Assembly: GCA_947493145.1 (NCBI GenBank)
Contig: CANLPZ010000002.1
Coordinates: forward strand, 581,364-645,363
From: an uncultured Paracoccaceae bacterium
Lineage (GTDB): Bacteria > Pseudomonadota > Alphaproteobacteria > Rhodobacterales > Rhodobacteraceae
Length of the DNA: 64,000 bases
Direction of reading: 5' to 3'
Position numbers and translations under genes: made by a program. How positions within the stretch are numbered: position 1 is the stretch's first letter; the number at the start of each line of letters is the position of its first letter. This document shows, piece by piece, positions 52,581-62,082 of this stretch. A model generated the notes under the pieces. That model did not search any database. It was not told the DNA's origin and worked only from the letters and a program-made list of their open reading frames with translations.

Positions 52581-53624
52581 ATGAAAATGAATGAACTTGG
52601 ACGCACCGGAATTCAGGTGTCTGAATTGTGCCTTGGGTCGATGACATGGGGATCGCAAAACACCACCGATGAAGGCCACACACAAATTGATATGGCATTG
52701 GACCATGGCGTCAATTTCATCGACACCGCAGAGATGTATCCAGTTTTGCCGATCAAAGCAGAACGGTGTGGCGCCTCAGAAACCGTTATTGGCGAATGGA
52801 TCGCGAAAACGGGTCGTCGAAATGATTTTGTATTAGCAACGAAAGTCGCAGGCCCGAATCCTGGTTTTTTGCGGGGCGGCAAAGGTTACGATGGCCCAAC
52901 CATTGATGAGACGATTGATAATTCGCTGGCGCGTTTGCAAACGGATTTCATCGATTTGTACCAGCTTCATTGGCCTGTACGTGGATCGTATATGTTTCGC
53001 CAAAACTGGACCTATGATCCATCAAGCCAAAACCGTGACGACACAATTGCGCACATGACCGATGTGTTACAAGCATTGGGCCGTGCAGTTGATGCCGGCA
53101 AAATTCGCGCCGTCGGTTTGTCGAACGAAAGCGCATGGGGCACAACGCAATGGGTACGCTTAGCGGATGAAATGGGCCTGCCACGAATGGCGTCGGTCCA
53201 AAACGAATATTCATTGCTGTGCCGATTGTTCGATACGGATATGGCAGAAACATCAATAAACGAAAACGTCGGCTTGCTGTCCTTTTCGCCATTGGCCACG
53301 GGTTTGCTGACCCGCAAGTATACAGAAAACGAAACGCCAGCCGGATCGCGGCGTTCGATCGAAAACAAGCTGAGCGGTCGGATCACACCGCAGGTTTGGC
53401 CTGCTGTTCGTGCGTATGAAGCAATTGCAGACAAACACGGTTTGGATATAACGCATCTTGCCCTTGCATGGTGCCGGACGCGTCCGTTTATGACCTCAGC
53501 GATCTTTGGCGCGACCAAGATGGATCAGTTGGAAACCACACTTAAATCGGTTGATGTCACACTCTCGCAGGAGGTTCTAAACGATATTGATCAGGCCCAT
53601 CGTGCGCATCCAATGCCATTTTAA
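52581..53624 (+). CDS. Aldo/keto reductase (Tas-like)
   Basis: From the ATG at 52581, 347 residues of the AKR fold: MNELGRTGIQVSELCLGSMT, VNFIDTAEMYP (catalytic Asp and Tyr), VLATKVAGPNPGF (Lys) and IDLYQLHWPVRGSY (His). It is a NADPH-dependent reductase of the Tas group; the substrate is unknown. It is convergent with the GlxA-type regulator, the ends overlapping by four bases. Confidence 0.91.
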   Translation: MKMNELGRTGIQVSELCLGSMTWGSQNTTDEGHTQIDMALDHGVNFIDTAEMYPVLPIKAERCGASETVIGEWIAKTGRRNDFVLATKVAGPNPGFLRGGKGYDGPTIDETIDNSLARLQTDFIDLYQLHWPVRGSYMFRQNWTYDPSSQNRDDTIAHMTDVLQALGRAVDAGKIRAVGLSNESAWGTTQWVRLADEMGLPRMASVQNEYSLLCRLFDTDMAETSINENVGLLSFSPLATGLLTRKYTENETPAGSRRSIENKLSGRITPQVWPAVRAYEAIADKHGLDITHLALAWCRTRPFMTSAIFGATKMDQLETTLKSVDVTLSQEVLNDIDQAHRAHPMPF

Positions 53625-54628
53625 TCTGATTGTTTCACTTCGCCTCGTAACATGCTGACAGATTTACCAAATCTTCGGTGAAACGCGCGTGCAAAACTGG
53701 CTTGGCTTTGAAATCCAGTTTCAAGTGTGATGTTCTGGACACTCTGCGTTGTATCCACCGCTAATCGGTATGCTTCTTGAAGCCGCAGGTTGCGATAAAA
53801 CGCAGCGGGCGTTTGGCCTGTTGCGGCCGCAAATTGCCGTTCAAAATGACGTGTCGAAACACCGATTTGCTGGGCAATTTCCGTGCTTGGCAGGGCTGCA
53901 TCCAAATTGGCTTCCATGATCCGCGTTGCTTTGGCAATCAGCGGTGCTTTGCGATCCAATCTGCGCTGCGGGACCAAAGATTGCGGCGTATTTGCGTGGT
54001 CAATCGGATCATACACGAACGCGCGGGCAACCGGTGCTGCGATGTCTTCGCCGTGGTGGCACGAAATCATGTGCAACATAAAATCCAAACAAGGCGCGGC
54101 ACCGCCCGTCGTGATCATGCTTTTGCGATGGGTTTCAGACACCACATATCGGTCCCGTTTTACGCGAACTTTTGGGAAACTATCCGCAAAGCGGGACAAA
54201 TCTTCCCAATGTGTTGTGGCACTATGCCCGTCCAACAGGCCCGCCCGTGCAAGCGGCCAGCTGCCACCGTCAACGCCTGCGATCGCTTGGACCTTGGGCG
54301 CCGCTTCGCGCAGGTGCCGTAACAGGGATGGCGTCGAAAGTTCCTCTAACCGGAACCCGGCGACAACGATCAATAGATCCGCGCGGGTTATTGTCGACAA
54401 CGGGTTGGCTGCGAGTTTTATGTTGGATGTTAACACCGCGTCTGCGTCGTCTGCTGTGAAAATGTCCCAACGGTATAATTCGCGCGCGGAGCGTCTGTTT
54501 GCGGCGCGAAGCGGATCAATCGCAGCAGCCAGAGACAAAGTATTGGCGTGGTTTAATACCAATACAGCGACGGAACACGCACGCGAATGTGTCCATTGGG
54601 ACAAAAAGGGTTTAACGTTTTGCGACAT
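53621..54628 (-). CDS. GlxA-family transcriptional regulator (carnitine regulator-like)
   Basis: A 335-residue protein with an N-terminal DJ-1/PfpI-type amidotransferase-like domain (VAVLVLNHANTLSLAAAIDPL, GVDGGSWPLARAGLLDGHSATTHW) and a C-terminal AraC HTH (STEIAQQIGVSTRHFERQFAAATG, NITLETGFQSQASFARAFHRRFG). This is the architecture of CdhR and GbdR, which respond to carnitine or betaine. It diverges from the carnitine cluster and is its probable activator. Confidence 0.9.
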   Translation of the reverse strand: MSQNVKPFLSQWTHSRACSVAVLVLNHANTLSLAAAIDPLRAANRRSARELYRWDIFTADDADAVLTSNIKLAANPLSTITRADLLIVVAGFRLEELSTPSLLRHLREAAPKVQAIAGVDGGSWPLARAGLLDGHSATTHWEDLSRFADSFPKVRVKRDRYVVSETHRKSMITTGGAAPCLDFMLHMISCHHGEDIAAPVARAFVYDPIDHANTPQSLVPQRRLDRKAPLIAKATRIMEANLDAALPSTEIAQQIGVSTRHFERQFAAATGQTPAAFYRNLRLQEAYRLAVDTTQSVQNITLETGFQSQASFARAFHRRFGKSVSMLRGEVKQSD

Positions 54629-54699
54629 GATTTTTCGTAAAACGTAAATCTTAGAACCGCAAGCCTGTCATGATTGGTCAAACAGAATAGGAATCACAC

Positions 54700-55614
54700 A
54701 TGCCCTTAGCCATGAACAAAGAGGTGTTTATCACCTGTGCCGTGACCGGATCCGGCAGCACCCAAGATCGCAGCCCCCATGTGCCGCGTTCCCCAAAGGA
54801 CATTGCCGACAGCGCGATTGCCGCGGCGAAGGCAGGCGCAGCCATTGTTCATTGTCATGTGCGCGATCCAGAAACAGGTGCGCCGAGCCGCAATTTGGCC
54901 CTTTACCGCGAAGTGACCGACCGCATTCGCGACAGCGACACCGATGTCGTGTTGAACCTGACGGCAGGAATGGGCGGTGATATTACCTTTGGCGGGGTCG
55001 AAAACCCAATGCAGCTTAACGATGCAGGAACGGATATGATCGGCGCCAGCGAACGCGTCGCTCATGTGGCAGAATGTTTGCCAGAGATTTGCACACTTGA
55101 TTGCGGAACCATGAATTTCGCCGAGGCGGATTATGTAATGACCAACACGCCTGGAATGTTGGTCGCAATGGGGCAGATGATGACCGATTTGGGCGTAAAG
55201 CCCGAAATCGAAGCGTTTGACACGGGGCATTTATGGTACGCAAAACAATTGGTTAAGGACGGGGTTTTGGACAGCCCTGCGTTGGTCCAATTGTGTATGG
55301 GCGTTCCATGGGGCGCACCGGACGATTTGAATACGTTTATGGCGATGGTGAACAATGTGCCGGATGATTGGACGTTTTCGGCCTTTAGCTTGGGTCGTAA
55401 CCAGATGGCGTATGCGGCGGCCGCGGTTTTGGCGGGTGGCAATGTGCGGGTTGGGTTAGAGGACAATCTGTGGCTCGACAAAGGTGTCTTGGCCGAAAAT
55501 TACCAACTTGTGGACCGCGCTGCGACGATCGTGTCGAATATGGGCGCGCGGGTAATTGGACCGCAAGAGGTTCGATCCAAGTTGGGATTGACGAAACGGG
55601 AGCCAAAGCCATGA
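54700..55614 (+). CDS. BKACE-family 3-keto acid cleavage enzyme (dehydrocarnitine cleavage)
   Basis: A 304-residue beta-keto acid cleavage enzyme. The zinc site HCHVRDPETG (HxH) and the Glu in VRVGLEDNLW are present, with VLNLTAGMGG as substrate loop. In the carnitine pathway it converts 3-dehydrocarnitine plus acetyl-CoA to betainyl-CoA plus acetoacetate. The assignment to dehydrocarnitine is by the nearby carnitine dehydrogenase and the CdhR-like regulator. Confidence 0.88.
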   Translation: MPLAMNKEVFITCAVTGSGSTQDRSPHVPRSPKDIADSAIAAAKAGAAIVHCHVRDPETGAPSRNLALYREVTDRIRDSDTDVVLNLTAGMGGDITFGGVENPMQLNDAGTDMIGASERVAHVAECLPEICTLDCGTMNFAEADYVMTNTPGMLVAMGQMMTDLGVKPEIEAFDTGHLWYAKQLVKDGVLDSPALVQLCMGVPWGAPDDLNTFMAMVNNVPDDWTFSAFSLGRNQMAYAAAAVLAGGNVRVGLEDNLWLDKGVLAENYQLVDRAATIVSNMGARVIGPQEVRSKLGLTKREPKP

Positions 55615-56129
55615 AATGGGGGGGAATCGCAGCGCTTTGTCTTGTACTGGCTGGGTGCGCAGAAACATACCGCGACCAAAGCAAACCAATTGCGTCCAAA
55701 GCGGACTTCGATCCAAGCCGATACGTTGGTCTTTGGTATGAAATCGCGCGGTTTCCCGTGCGCTTTCAAGACGGCTGTGTCGGCGTGAGTGCTGAATACC
55801 AACCAGTCGATCAGGACACCGTGTCCGTTCACAACATTTGCCGCGCGTCTGACGGCAGTATCAGGTCACAGATCAGAGGAACCGCCGATGTGGTTGGACC
55901 GGGACGTTTGAAAGTTCAATTTCCGTCTATCCCATTTGTGCGGTCCGATTATTGGGTGCTTTGGGTCGATGAGGATTACCAAACCGCTGTGGTTGGAACG
56001 CCAAACGGCACGTCTGGATGGATTTTGAACAGAACGCCAACCTTGCGCGCGGACCGTTTGGCGGCGGCCAAAGAGATTTTGGATTTCAACGGGTACGACA
56101 TCAAAAAACTGGAAATGACAGCGCAATAA
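55611..56129 (+). CDS. Lipocalin-family lipoprotein (Blc-like)
   Basis: The ATG at 55611 overlaps the BKACE stop as ATGA. The 172-residue product has a lipobox (ALCLVLAGCAET) and the lipocalin signature YVGLWYEIARFPVRFQ, with the later beta strands DYWVLWVDEDYQTAVVG. Bacterial lipocalins are outer-membrane lipoproteins that bind lipids or other hydrophobic ligands. Location inside a carnitine cluster is unusual. Confidence 0.9.
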   Translation: MKWGGIAALCLVLAGCAETYRDQSKPIASKADFDPSRYVGLWYEIARFPVRFQDGCVGVSAEYQPVDQDTVSVHNICRASDGSIRSQIRGTADVVGPGRLKVQFPSIPFVRSDYWVLWVDEDYQTAVVGTPNGTSGWILNRTPTLRADRLAAAKEILDFNGYDIKKLEMTAQ

Positions 56130-56171
56130 GTCAGGTTCGGGTTTTCGGGCAGGACGACCTTTTAGGTTTGC

Positions 56172-57653
56172 ATGTCAATGGAACAAGCGACAGAGGATGT
56201 GATGACAAAAATAGCGGCGATTATTGGGGGTGGCGTGATCGGGGGCGGTTGGGCTGCGCGATTTTTGTTAATGGGATGGGACGTTCGCGTGTTTGATACG
56301 GACCCCGACGCTGAACGCAAAATTTCCGAAGTTCTTGCGAATGCGCGACGGTCTTTGCCGGGATTGTCGGACGTTGCGATGCCCAACGAGGGGCGGTTGA
56401 GTTTCCACGGCACTATGTCTGATGCGGTCAAGGGGGCGGCGTGGATACAAGAAAGCGTGCCCGAACGTTTGGAATTAAAACGGCAGGTGTACAAAAAACT
56501 GCAAGAGCACTGCGATACGAACGCGATCATCGGGTCGTCAACCAGTGGTTTCAAACCGTCCGAATTACAAGGCTGTGCGGCGAGAGCGGAACAAATTGTT
56601 GTCACACATCCGTTCAATCCTGTGTATCTTTTGCCGCTGGTCGAATTAGTCACCACGGAACGAAATAGCGCTGAAACGGTTTCACGCGCGAAATCCATGT
56701 TGACCGAATTGGGCATGCACCCGCTGCATGTCAAAAAAGAAATCGATGCGCATATTGCAGACAGGTTTTTAGAAGCCGTCTGGCGGGAGGCGCTGTGGTT
56801 GGTCAACGACGGGATTGCCACAACCGAAGAGATCGACAATGCGATCCGGTATGGGTTCGGAATTCGATGGGCGCAGATGGGATTGTTCGAAACCTACCGC
56901 GTGGCAGGTGGCGAAGCAGGTATGAAACATTTCATCGCTCAGTTTGGACCCGCTTTGGCCTGGCCATGGACCAAATTGATGGATGTACCCGAACTGACGG
57001 ATGATTTGGTCAATACGATTGCCGAACAGTCAGATGCACAATCGGGCATGCACAGTATTCGGGATCTTGAACGCATCCGCGACAACAATTTGGTGACCAT
57101 GATGCGCGGGCTAAAGGCGCAAAATTGGGGCGCAGGGGCGGTGTTGAATCAATGGGACGCACCGCGATCGCCGAACACGCCGACCGATTACGATCACCCC
57201 ATCGTTACGGTGGATCGTGCTGTGCCGTTGGATTGGACGGATTACAACGGGCATATGAACGAGGCGCGGTATTTGCAGGCCTTTGGGGACGCGACGGATC
57301 GGTTCATGGAACTTATCGGGTGCGATGCGGATTACATTGCAACGGGTGGCAGTTATTTCACCGCCGAAACCCATATTCGCCATTTGGACGAAGTGCACGC
57401 AGGGGCGAAGATTACCATTGCCACGCAATGTCTGTTGGGCGCGGGAAAGAAGATGCATCTGTTCCACGTGATGCGGGATGGCGATCGTGTCTTAGCAACA
57501 GGCGAGCATATGTTGATCCATGTAAGTTTGGAGACCCGAAAAGCATCAGCTCCAGCGCCAAAGATTGCAAAAAGATTGGCCGATATTGCTGCTGCGCATG
57601 CGAAAATGGGTCAACCAGATGGGGCAGGGCGGGCCGTGGGTGTGAAACCGTGA
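56172..57653 (+). CDS. Carnitine 3-dehydrogenase fused to a hot-dog thioesterase
   Basis: A 493-residue two-domain enzyme. Residues about 11-325 form a 3-hydroxyacyl-CoA-dehydrogenase-like NAD fold (IAAIIGGGVIGGGWAARFLL, the substrate block THPFNPVYLLPLVEL), typical of L-carnitine dehydrogenase. Residues about 340-470 form a hot-dog domain (VPLDWTDYNGHMNEARYLQAF). The fusion is known for carnitine dehydrogenases, where the thioesterase hydrolyses betainyl-CoA to glycine betaine. The ATG at 56202 (MTKIAAIIG) is an alternative start. Confidence 0.9.
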   Translation: MSMEQATEDVMTKIAAIIGGGVIGGGWAARFLLMGWDVRVFDTDPDAERKISEVLANARRSLPGLSDVAMPNEGRLSFHGTMSDAVKGAAWIQESVPERLELKRQVYKKLQEHCDTNAIIGSSTSGFKPSELQGCAARAEQIVVTHPFNPVYLLPLVELVTTERNSAETVSRAKSMLTELGMHPLHVKKEIDAHIADRFLEAVWREALWLVNDGIATTEEIDNAIRYGFGIRWAQMGLFETYRVAGGEAGMKHFIAQFGPALAWPWTKLMDVPELTDDLVNTIAEQSDAQSGMHSIRDLERIRDNNLVTMMRGLKAQNWGAGAVLNQWDAPRSPNTPTDYDHPIVTVDRAVPLDWTDYNGHMNEARYLQAFGDATDRFMELIGCDADYIATGGSYFTAETHIRHLDEVHAGAKITIATQCLLGAGKKMHLFHVMRDGDRVLATGEHMLIHVSLETRKASAPAPKIAKRLADIAAAHAKMGQPDGAGRAVGVKP

Positions 57654-58408
57654 CACGCGTTTTGATCACAGCCGGCGGATCGGGCATTGGTTTTGCCATG
57701 GCGGAGGCATTTTGTGATGCCGGATATCGTGTCTGGATCACGGATGTTGATGAAACCGCGTTAGAAGCAGCCCCAGAAAAATGGCGTAAATCAAACGTCG
57801 ATGCGTCCAATGAGGGGCAAATGGCCGCGTTGTTTTTGGACATTTTTGCACATTGGAAAGGGGTGGATGTTGTCTGTGCCAATGCGGGTATCGCGGGGCC
57901 AACTGCACCGGTTGACAAGACAGATCTGACAGAATGGAAACGCTGTGTCTCGGTTAATTTGGAAGGTGCGTTTTTGGCGGCAAAATATGCAGCCCCAAAT
58001 ATGCGCGAAAACGGGGCAGGATCGATCATATTTACGTCCTCGACCGCTGGACTTTATGGATATCCAAATCGCGCCCCTTATGCGGCGGCAAAATGGGGGA
58101 TTATTGGTTTGATGAAAACCGTCGCGATGGAACTGGGCCCGTTTGGTGTTCGAGCCAATGCAATTTGCCCCGGCGCTGTCGAAGGGTCGCGTATGGAAGG
58201 CGTGTTGGAACGCGAAGCGATCGCGAAAGGCATGACACGGGAGCAAGTCTACGACGGCTATGCGGCAGGAACATCAATGCGCAGCTTTGTAGAGGCGCAA
58301 GATATCGCGAATATGGCTGTGTTTTTGGCGTCAACTGCGGCGCGGCGCGTGTCTGGCCAAGTCATCGCTGTCGATGGACACACAGAAAACCCTGACCCAA
58401 AGGTTTAA
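57650..58408 (+). CDS. Short-chain dehydrogenase/reductase
   Basis: Starts with GTG overlapping the stop of the carnitine dehydrogenase gene (GTGA). A 252-residue Rossmann enzyme: ITAGGSGIGFAMAEAFCDAG (TGxxxGxG with the first G replaced), VCANAGIAGP (NAG), Ser in IIFTSSTAGLYG and the YAAAK catalytic pair in APYAAAKWGI. The product is a NAD(P)-dependent oxidoreductase. Reduction of acetoacetate to 3-hydroxybutyrate is a plausible role here, but is inference. Confidence 0.88.
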   Translation: MTRVLITAGGSGIGFAMAEAFCDAGYRVWITDVDETALEAAPEKWRKSNVDASNEGQMAALFLDIFAHWKGVDVVCANAGIAGPTAPVDKTDLTEWKRCVSVNLEGAFLAAKYAAPNMRENGAGSIIFTSSTAGLYGYPNRAPYAAAKWGIIGLMKTVAMELGPFGVRANAICPGAVEGSRMEGVLEREAIAKGMTREQVYDGYAAGTSMRSFVEAQDIANMAVFLASTAARRVSGQVIAVDGHTENPDPKV

Positions 58409-58494
58409 AAACGACCACATCCATGTCGCAAATTTTTGCGCATGTTTCATGTGAACGTGGGAGGGGTAGCAATCATTCACAATTCGGAGAGATT

Positions 58495-59415
58495 ATGAAG
58501 ACCCGCCAATTTTCGGTGGAATGGCCCACGTTGATTTTGATCGCTGTGACCTATGGTTTATGGGGCGCGGCGTTGTTTTGGATTACAAATTGGTCATTGT
58601 TGGCCGCGATCTTGGTCACCGCGGTGACGATTGCGCAACAATCGTCTTTGCAGCACGAGGTCATTCACACCCATCCGACGCGGGTGCAATGGATCAATGA
58701 AATGTTGGTCTGTTTGAACATCGGGCTCGTCATCCCTTATGTCCGGTTCAAGGACACCCATTTGGCGCACCACTTTGATGCGAATTTAACAGATCCCTAC
58801 GACGACCCTGAAAGCAACTATATGTATCGCGAAGATTGGGCGCGTTTGCCATTGATTGTCCGCAGTGTGTTGCGGGTCAATAATGTCTTGCTTGGTCGAT
58901 TGCTGTTTGGCCCTTTGATTGGGCAAATCGCCTTTATCCGCAGTGATGCAAAACGCGTCAAAAATGGCGACAAGCGGGTGCTATTTGCATGGCTTTTCCA
59001 TATTCCCGTGGTTGTTTTGGTGGTTTGGATTGTTGGACAATCGTCGATGCCGTTTTGGGCCTATGCGATTGCAATTTATATGGGGCAATCGATCCTAAAA
59101 ATTCGGACGTTTTTGGAACATCAAGCGCATGAAAAATCCCGTGCGCGCACCGTCGTGGTTGAGGATCGCGGCCCGCTTTCGATTTTGTTTTTAAACAACA
59201 ACTTTCACGTTGTGCACCATATGCATCCGCGTGTCCCATGGTACGAATTGCCAAGGCTATATTCAAAGAACGCAGATCGATATCTTACCGTAAACGACGG
59301 ATACCGTTTCACATGTTATGGTCAAGTTTTTCGCCAGCATTTGCTAAAAACAAAGGACCAAGTTGCGCACCCGCTCTGGTATCGTGATGGGAGATCAGAC
59401 ATAACGCGGCCATGA
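58495..59415 (+). CDS. Fatty acid desaturase-family membrane protein
   Basis: From the ATG at 58495 (CGGAGA upstream), a 306-residue membrane di-iron enzyme with three His boxes: QHEVIHTHP, HLAHHFD and HVVHHMH. Four to six hydrophobic segments lie around them. It is related to acyl-lipid desaturases and carotenoid hydroxylases; the substrate is unknown. It follows the SDR by 86 bases, and its stop overlaps the transporter gene (ATGA). Confidence 0.87.
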   Translation: MKTRQFSVEWPTLILIAVTYGLWGAALFWITNWSLLAAILVTAVTIAQQSSLQHEVIHTHPTRVQWINEMLVCLNIGLVIPYVRFKDTHLAHHFDANLTDPYDDPESNYMYREDWARLPLIVRSVLRVNNVLLGRLLFGPLIGQIAFIRSDAKRVKNGDKRVLFAWLFHIPVVVLVVWIVGQSSMPFWAYAIAIYMGQSILKIRTFLEHQAHEKSRARTVVVEDRGPLSILFLNNNFHVVHHMHPRVPWYELPRLYSKNADRYLTVNDGYRFTCYGQVFRQHLLKTKDQVAHPLWYRDGRSDITRP

Positions 59416-60314
59416 GTTTATGGGTTTTTGCCACGCTGGTGGCCGCATTTGCGCAAACCGTTCGGTTTGTATTGCAAAAACATTTGGCAAACGCAGGGTT
59501 AAGTGTGAACGGCGCAACCTTTGCGCGGTTTGTGTTTAGTTTGCCAATTGTTACGCTGCTGGTCCTCGGATACGTGGCGCTGTCAGGGGCGACCGTACCA
59601 GCGCTTTCTGGTTCATTCTTGGTGCTTGCGGCACTTGGTGGGCTATTGCAGATGCTTGCAACGGTCTGCGTTGTTGCAACGTTTAAACTGCGGAATTTTT
59701 CCATCGGGGTCACCTTCAAAAAGACGGAGGTGATGCAATCGGCCATCATCGGTTTGGTTTTTCTTGGCGATTTGGTCAGCTTTTGGGGGTGGGTCGCCTT
59801 GGCAATCGGGTTGGTCGGTGTGCTGATTTTATCGGATCCACCAACTGCGACGGGACCTTGGCGGACACGAATATTTAACAAAGCTGCAGGGCTTGGTCTG
59901 CTATCTGGGCTTTTGTTTGCACTTTGTGGCGTCTCCTTTCGCGCGGCGTTGATCGGTATCGAAGGCGACGATGTTTTCTTGCGGGCGATGTTCACTTTGG
60001 CCTTGGTCACCGGTTTTCAGACATTGGTTTTGGGACTTTGGCTGCACACACGCGAACGCGGTGAAATTGCGCGCGTGGTGTCCGCGTGGCGGGTCGCCGC
60101 CGGCGTTGGTCTGGCGGGAATGATTGGATCGTTGGGATGGTTTACGGCATTTGCCGAACAAACGGTCGCCTATGTCACGGCATTAGGTCAGGTTGAGCTT
60201 ATTTTTACTTTAATCGCTTCGATCGTGATTTTTCGGGAAAAGGCTTATGTGCGCGAATTTCTGGGTGTCGCGGTTTTGATGGCCAGCATTCTTATTCTTG
60301 TTTTGGCCGTTTAA
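59412..60314 (+). CDS. EamA/DMT-family transporter
   Basis: A 300-residue membrane protein with about ten spans and the two-repeat DMT layout (SVNGATFARFVFSLPIVTLLV; TALGQVELIFTLIASIVIFREKAYVREFLGVAVL, the EamA end block). It is a metabolite exporter or importer of unknown specificity. It is coupled to the desaturase gene, so the pair may act on the same compound. Confidence 0.87.
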   Translation: MSLWVFATLVAAFAQTVRFVLQKHLANAGLSVNGATFARFVFSLPIVTLLVLGYVALSGATVPALSGSFLVLAALGGLLQMLATVCVVATFKLRNFSIGVTFKKTEVMQSAIIGLVFLGDLVSFWGWVALAIGLVGVLILSDPPTATGPWRTRIFNKAAGLGLLSGLLFALCGVSFRAALIGIEGDDVFLRAMFTLALVTGFQTLVLGLWLHTRERGEIARVVSAWRVAAGVGLAGMIGSLGWFTAFAEQTVAYVTALGQVELIFTLIASIVIFREKAYVREFLGVAVLMASILILVLAV

Positions 60315-60976
60315 GTTTCTAACCGCAAAAACAGACTTTCCTCGTCGTTGTTTTGGAAAAAGGGAACGGAGGGAGGCGGGGCTATATGTCCCGCCAAGGC
60401 ACGAAGCTCGGCCAAAACGACTTGGGTTATGAACGGCAAATCCAATTCGCGAGCTTCTGACAAGGGAACCCAATGCAAATGGGATAGCTCGTCCGATGCG
60501 GCGGAAAAATCATCAAGATCATTGGCGATTGCTGACGCGTCGCACATGAAAAATCGTGCATCAAATCGACGTGGCGGACCAACAGGGGTGATCGCACGGA
60601 AAAAGAAACGCAAGGCGCTTGGGTTCGGCTGGAACCCCGTTTGCGCGAAACCGGACCAGCCAACGGGCGAGGTCCAGTTCGATTTCGACCCAAGGATCAG
60701 GCCGGTTTCTTCCCAAAGTTCGCGAATTGCAGCGGCGGCAAGGGTTGCCGGCGACGGACCGACGGGCGGCAATCGCAATCTGTCATCGCACGTTGGGTGC
60801 AATGCGCCCGCGAGCGGAATTGTTGCATCTGACTCATCGACGGCACCGCCAGGAAAAACATATTTGTTTGGCATAAACGCGGCACCCGAGCCGCGCATCC
60901 CCATTAAAACACGCGGGGTCGTGTCCGTATCACGTAGAATTACAATAGTGGCGGCGTCGCGTACAATCTGTGTCAT
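60311..60976 (-). CDS. NUDIX hydrolase
   Basis: From the ATG at 60974-60976, 221 residues. The NUDIX box is GGAVDESDATIP...AAIRELWEETGLIL, split by an insertion of about 35 residues between its G-half and the REL/EE half, as in the NUDT19-like acyl-CoA diphosphatase subgroup. The C-terminal half (LSHLHWVPLSEARELDLPFITQ) fits. It probably hydrolyses CoA or acyl-CoA derivatives. It is convergent with the transporter gene. Confidence 0.88.
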   Translation of the reverse strand: MTQIVRDAATIVILRDTDTTPRVLMGMRGSGAAFMPNKYVFPGGAVDESDATIPLAGALHPTCDDRLRLPPVGPSPATLAAAAIRELWEETGLILGSKSNWTSPVGWSGFAQTGFQPNPSALRFFFRAITPVGPPRRFDARFFMCDASAIANDLDDFSAASDELSHLHWVPLSEARELDLPFITQVVLAELRALAGHIAPPPSVPFFQNNDEESLFLRLET

Positions 60977-61005
60977 AGCTGAATGGTGCCAGTTTTGGCA
61001 GGCGA

Positions 61006-61383
61006 TTAAAACCCATGCATGCGTCGCGCCCACTGAAAGGCGACAATCATGCCTTTGACCCGCGGCAGCATGTACAAGGACAAAGCCACACAGCCGACAG
61101 TAAAAACAGACGCCAATACCAATGGATCTGGGCGAAATGTTGTAAACGCAACATGGATCAGTGGCGCCATCAAATGCCCGACCACCAAGATCGTGATATA
61201 TGCAGGCCCGTCATCTGCACGCTGGGGGGTGAAATCTTCGTGACAGACCGCACAACGGTCTACGACCTTTAAATAGCCCGTTAACAATGGTCCTGACCCA
61301 CAATTTGGGCATTTGCGGCGCCAACCACACATCAATGCGGGCTTCGTTGGGCGGTCCTCAGAAATATTTTTTTCAATCGTCAT
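61006..61383 (-). CDS. DUF983 membrane protein
   Basis: From the ATG at 61381-61383, a 125-residue protein with a zinc-ribbon-like N-terminus (CPNCGSGPLLTGYLKVVDRCAVCHEDF) and two membrane helices. This is the DUF983 pattern, of unknown function, often found near cytochrome oxidase or NUDIX genes in alphaproteobacteria. It lies 29 bases upstream of the NUDIX gene. An alternative start at 61452 has no better signal. Confidence 0.86.
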   Translation of the reverse strand: MTIEKNISEDRPTKPALMCGWRRKCPNCGSGPLLTGYLKVVDRCAVCHEDFTPQRADDGPAYITILVVGHLMAPLIHVAFTTFRPDPLVLASVFTVGCVALSLYMLPRVKGMIVAFQWARRMHGF

Positions 61384-61587
61384 GTCCGACACATGGCGGT
61401 TCAATGTTGGGCTGAACAGGGGGAAATCGATAAACGCGGCGCCATGTCGCAAAGATCCCTTTGAACATTTGCAAAAAGATTACATTTTTTGCGACGGAAA
61501 ATCTTTTGGCGCGCGTTTGAGTATATGAACGGCGATGTTGAGGTCGTCGTTCATTTACCTCGAACCGACCGAAAAGGACGACAACAA

Positions 61588-62073
61588 ATGAAAAAGACAG
61601 TTTTATTGATGGCAGCGATGATGACAGCCGCAAGCGTGCAAGCGGCAGAAGCCAAAGGAAAAGGCCATCGTTTTGGGCCAAAGGTCAGCTTTGACCAACT
61701 GGACGCTGACAGCAATGGTGAAATTACCCAAGCCGAATTTGAGGCGTTCCGCGCCGCGAAATTTGCCGAAGCTGATACGAACGGCGACGGTGGTCTATCC
61801 GCCGAAGAATTGTCAGCGCGCGCCGGCGATGAGCGTAAAGAACGCGCGACAAAGCGTGCAGAACGTATGATCGAAAAACTGGATGCCAATGATGATGGGC
61901 TGTTGCAATCGGATGAAATGAGCGGCCAGCGTGAAACCACTATGATGGACCGCATCGATACGGACGACAATGGGTCCGTTTCAAAAGAGGAATTCGAAGC
62001 TGCCCAAGAAAAGCGTAAAGGCAAAGGAAAGGGCAAAGGTAAAAAAGACGATAAATCGAAAAAGTCCGAATAA
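61588..62073 (+). CDS. Exported EF-hand calcium-binding protein
   Basis: From the ATG at 61588, a 161-residue exported protein with a signal peptide (about 1-20, ending SVQAAE). Several EF-hand loops are visible: DADSNGEITQAEF, DTNGDGGLSAEEL, DANDDGLLQSDEM and DTDDNGSVSKEEF. The C-terminus is a Lys/Gly-rich basic tail (KRKGKGKGKGKKDDKSKK). It should bind calcium in the periplasm. It precedes the sigma module by 99 bases, with a hairpin between. Confidence 0.85.
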   Translation: MKKTVLLMAAMMTAASVQAAEAKGKGHRFGPKVSFDQLDADSNGEITQAEFEAFRAAKFAEADTNGDGGLSAEELSARAGDERKERATKRAERMIEKLDANDDGLLQSDEMSGQRETTMMDRIDTDDNGSVSKEEFEAAQEKRKGKGKGKGKKDDKSKKSE

Positions 62074-62082
62074 TTATCCCTT

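Noticed and set aside
57125..57649. Upstream extension of the SDR frame
   Set aside because: It is an alternate frame of the carnitine dehydrogenase-thioesterase gene; the SDR motif starts just after the GTG at 57650.
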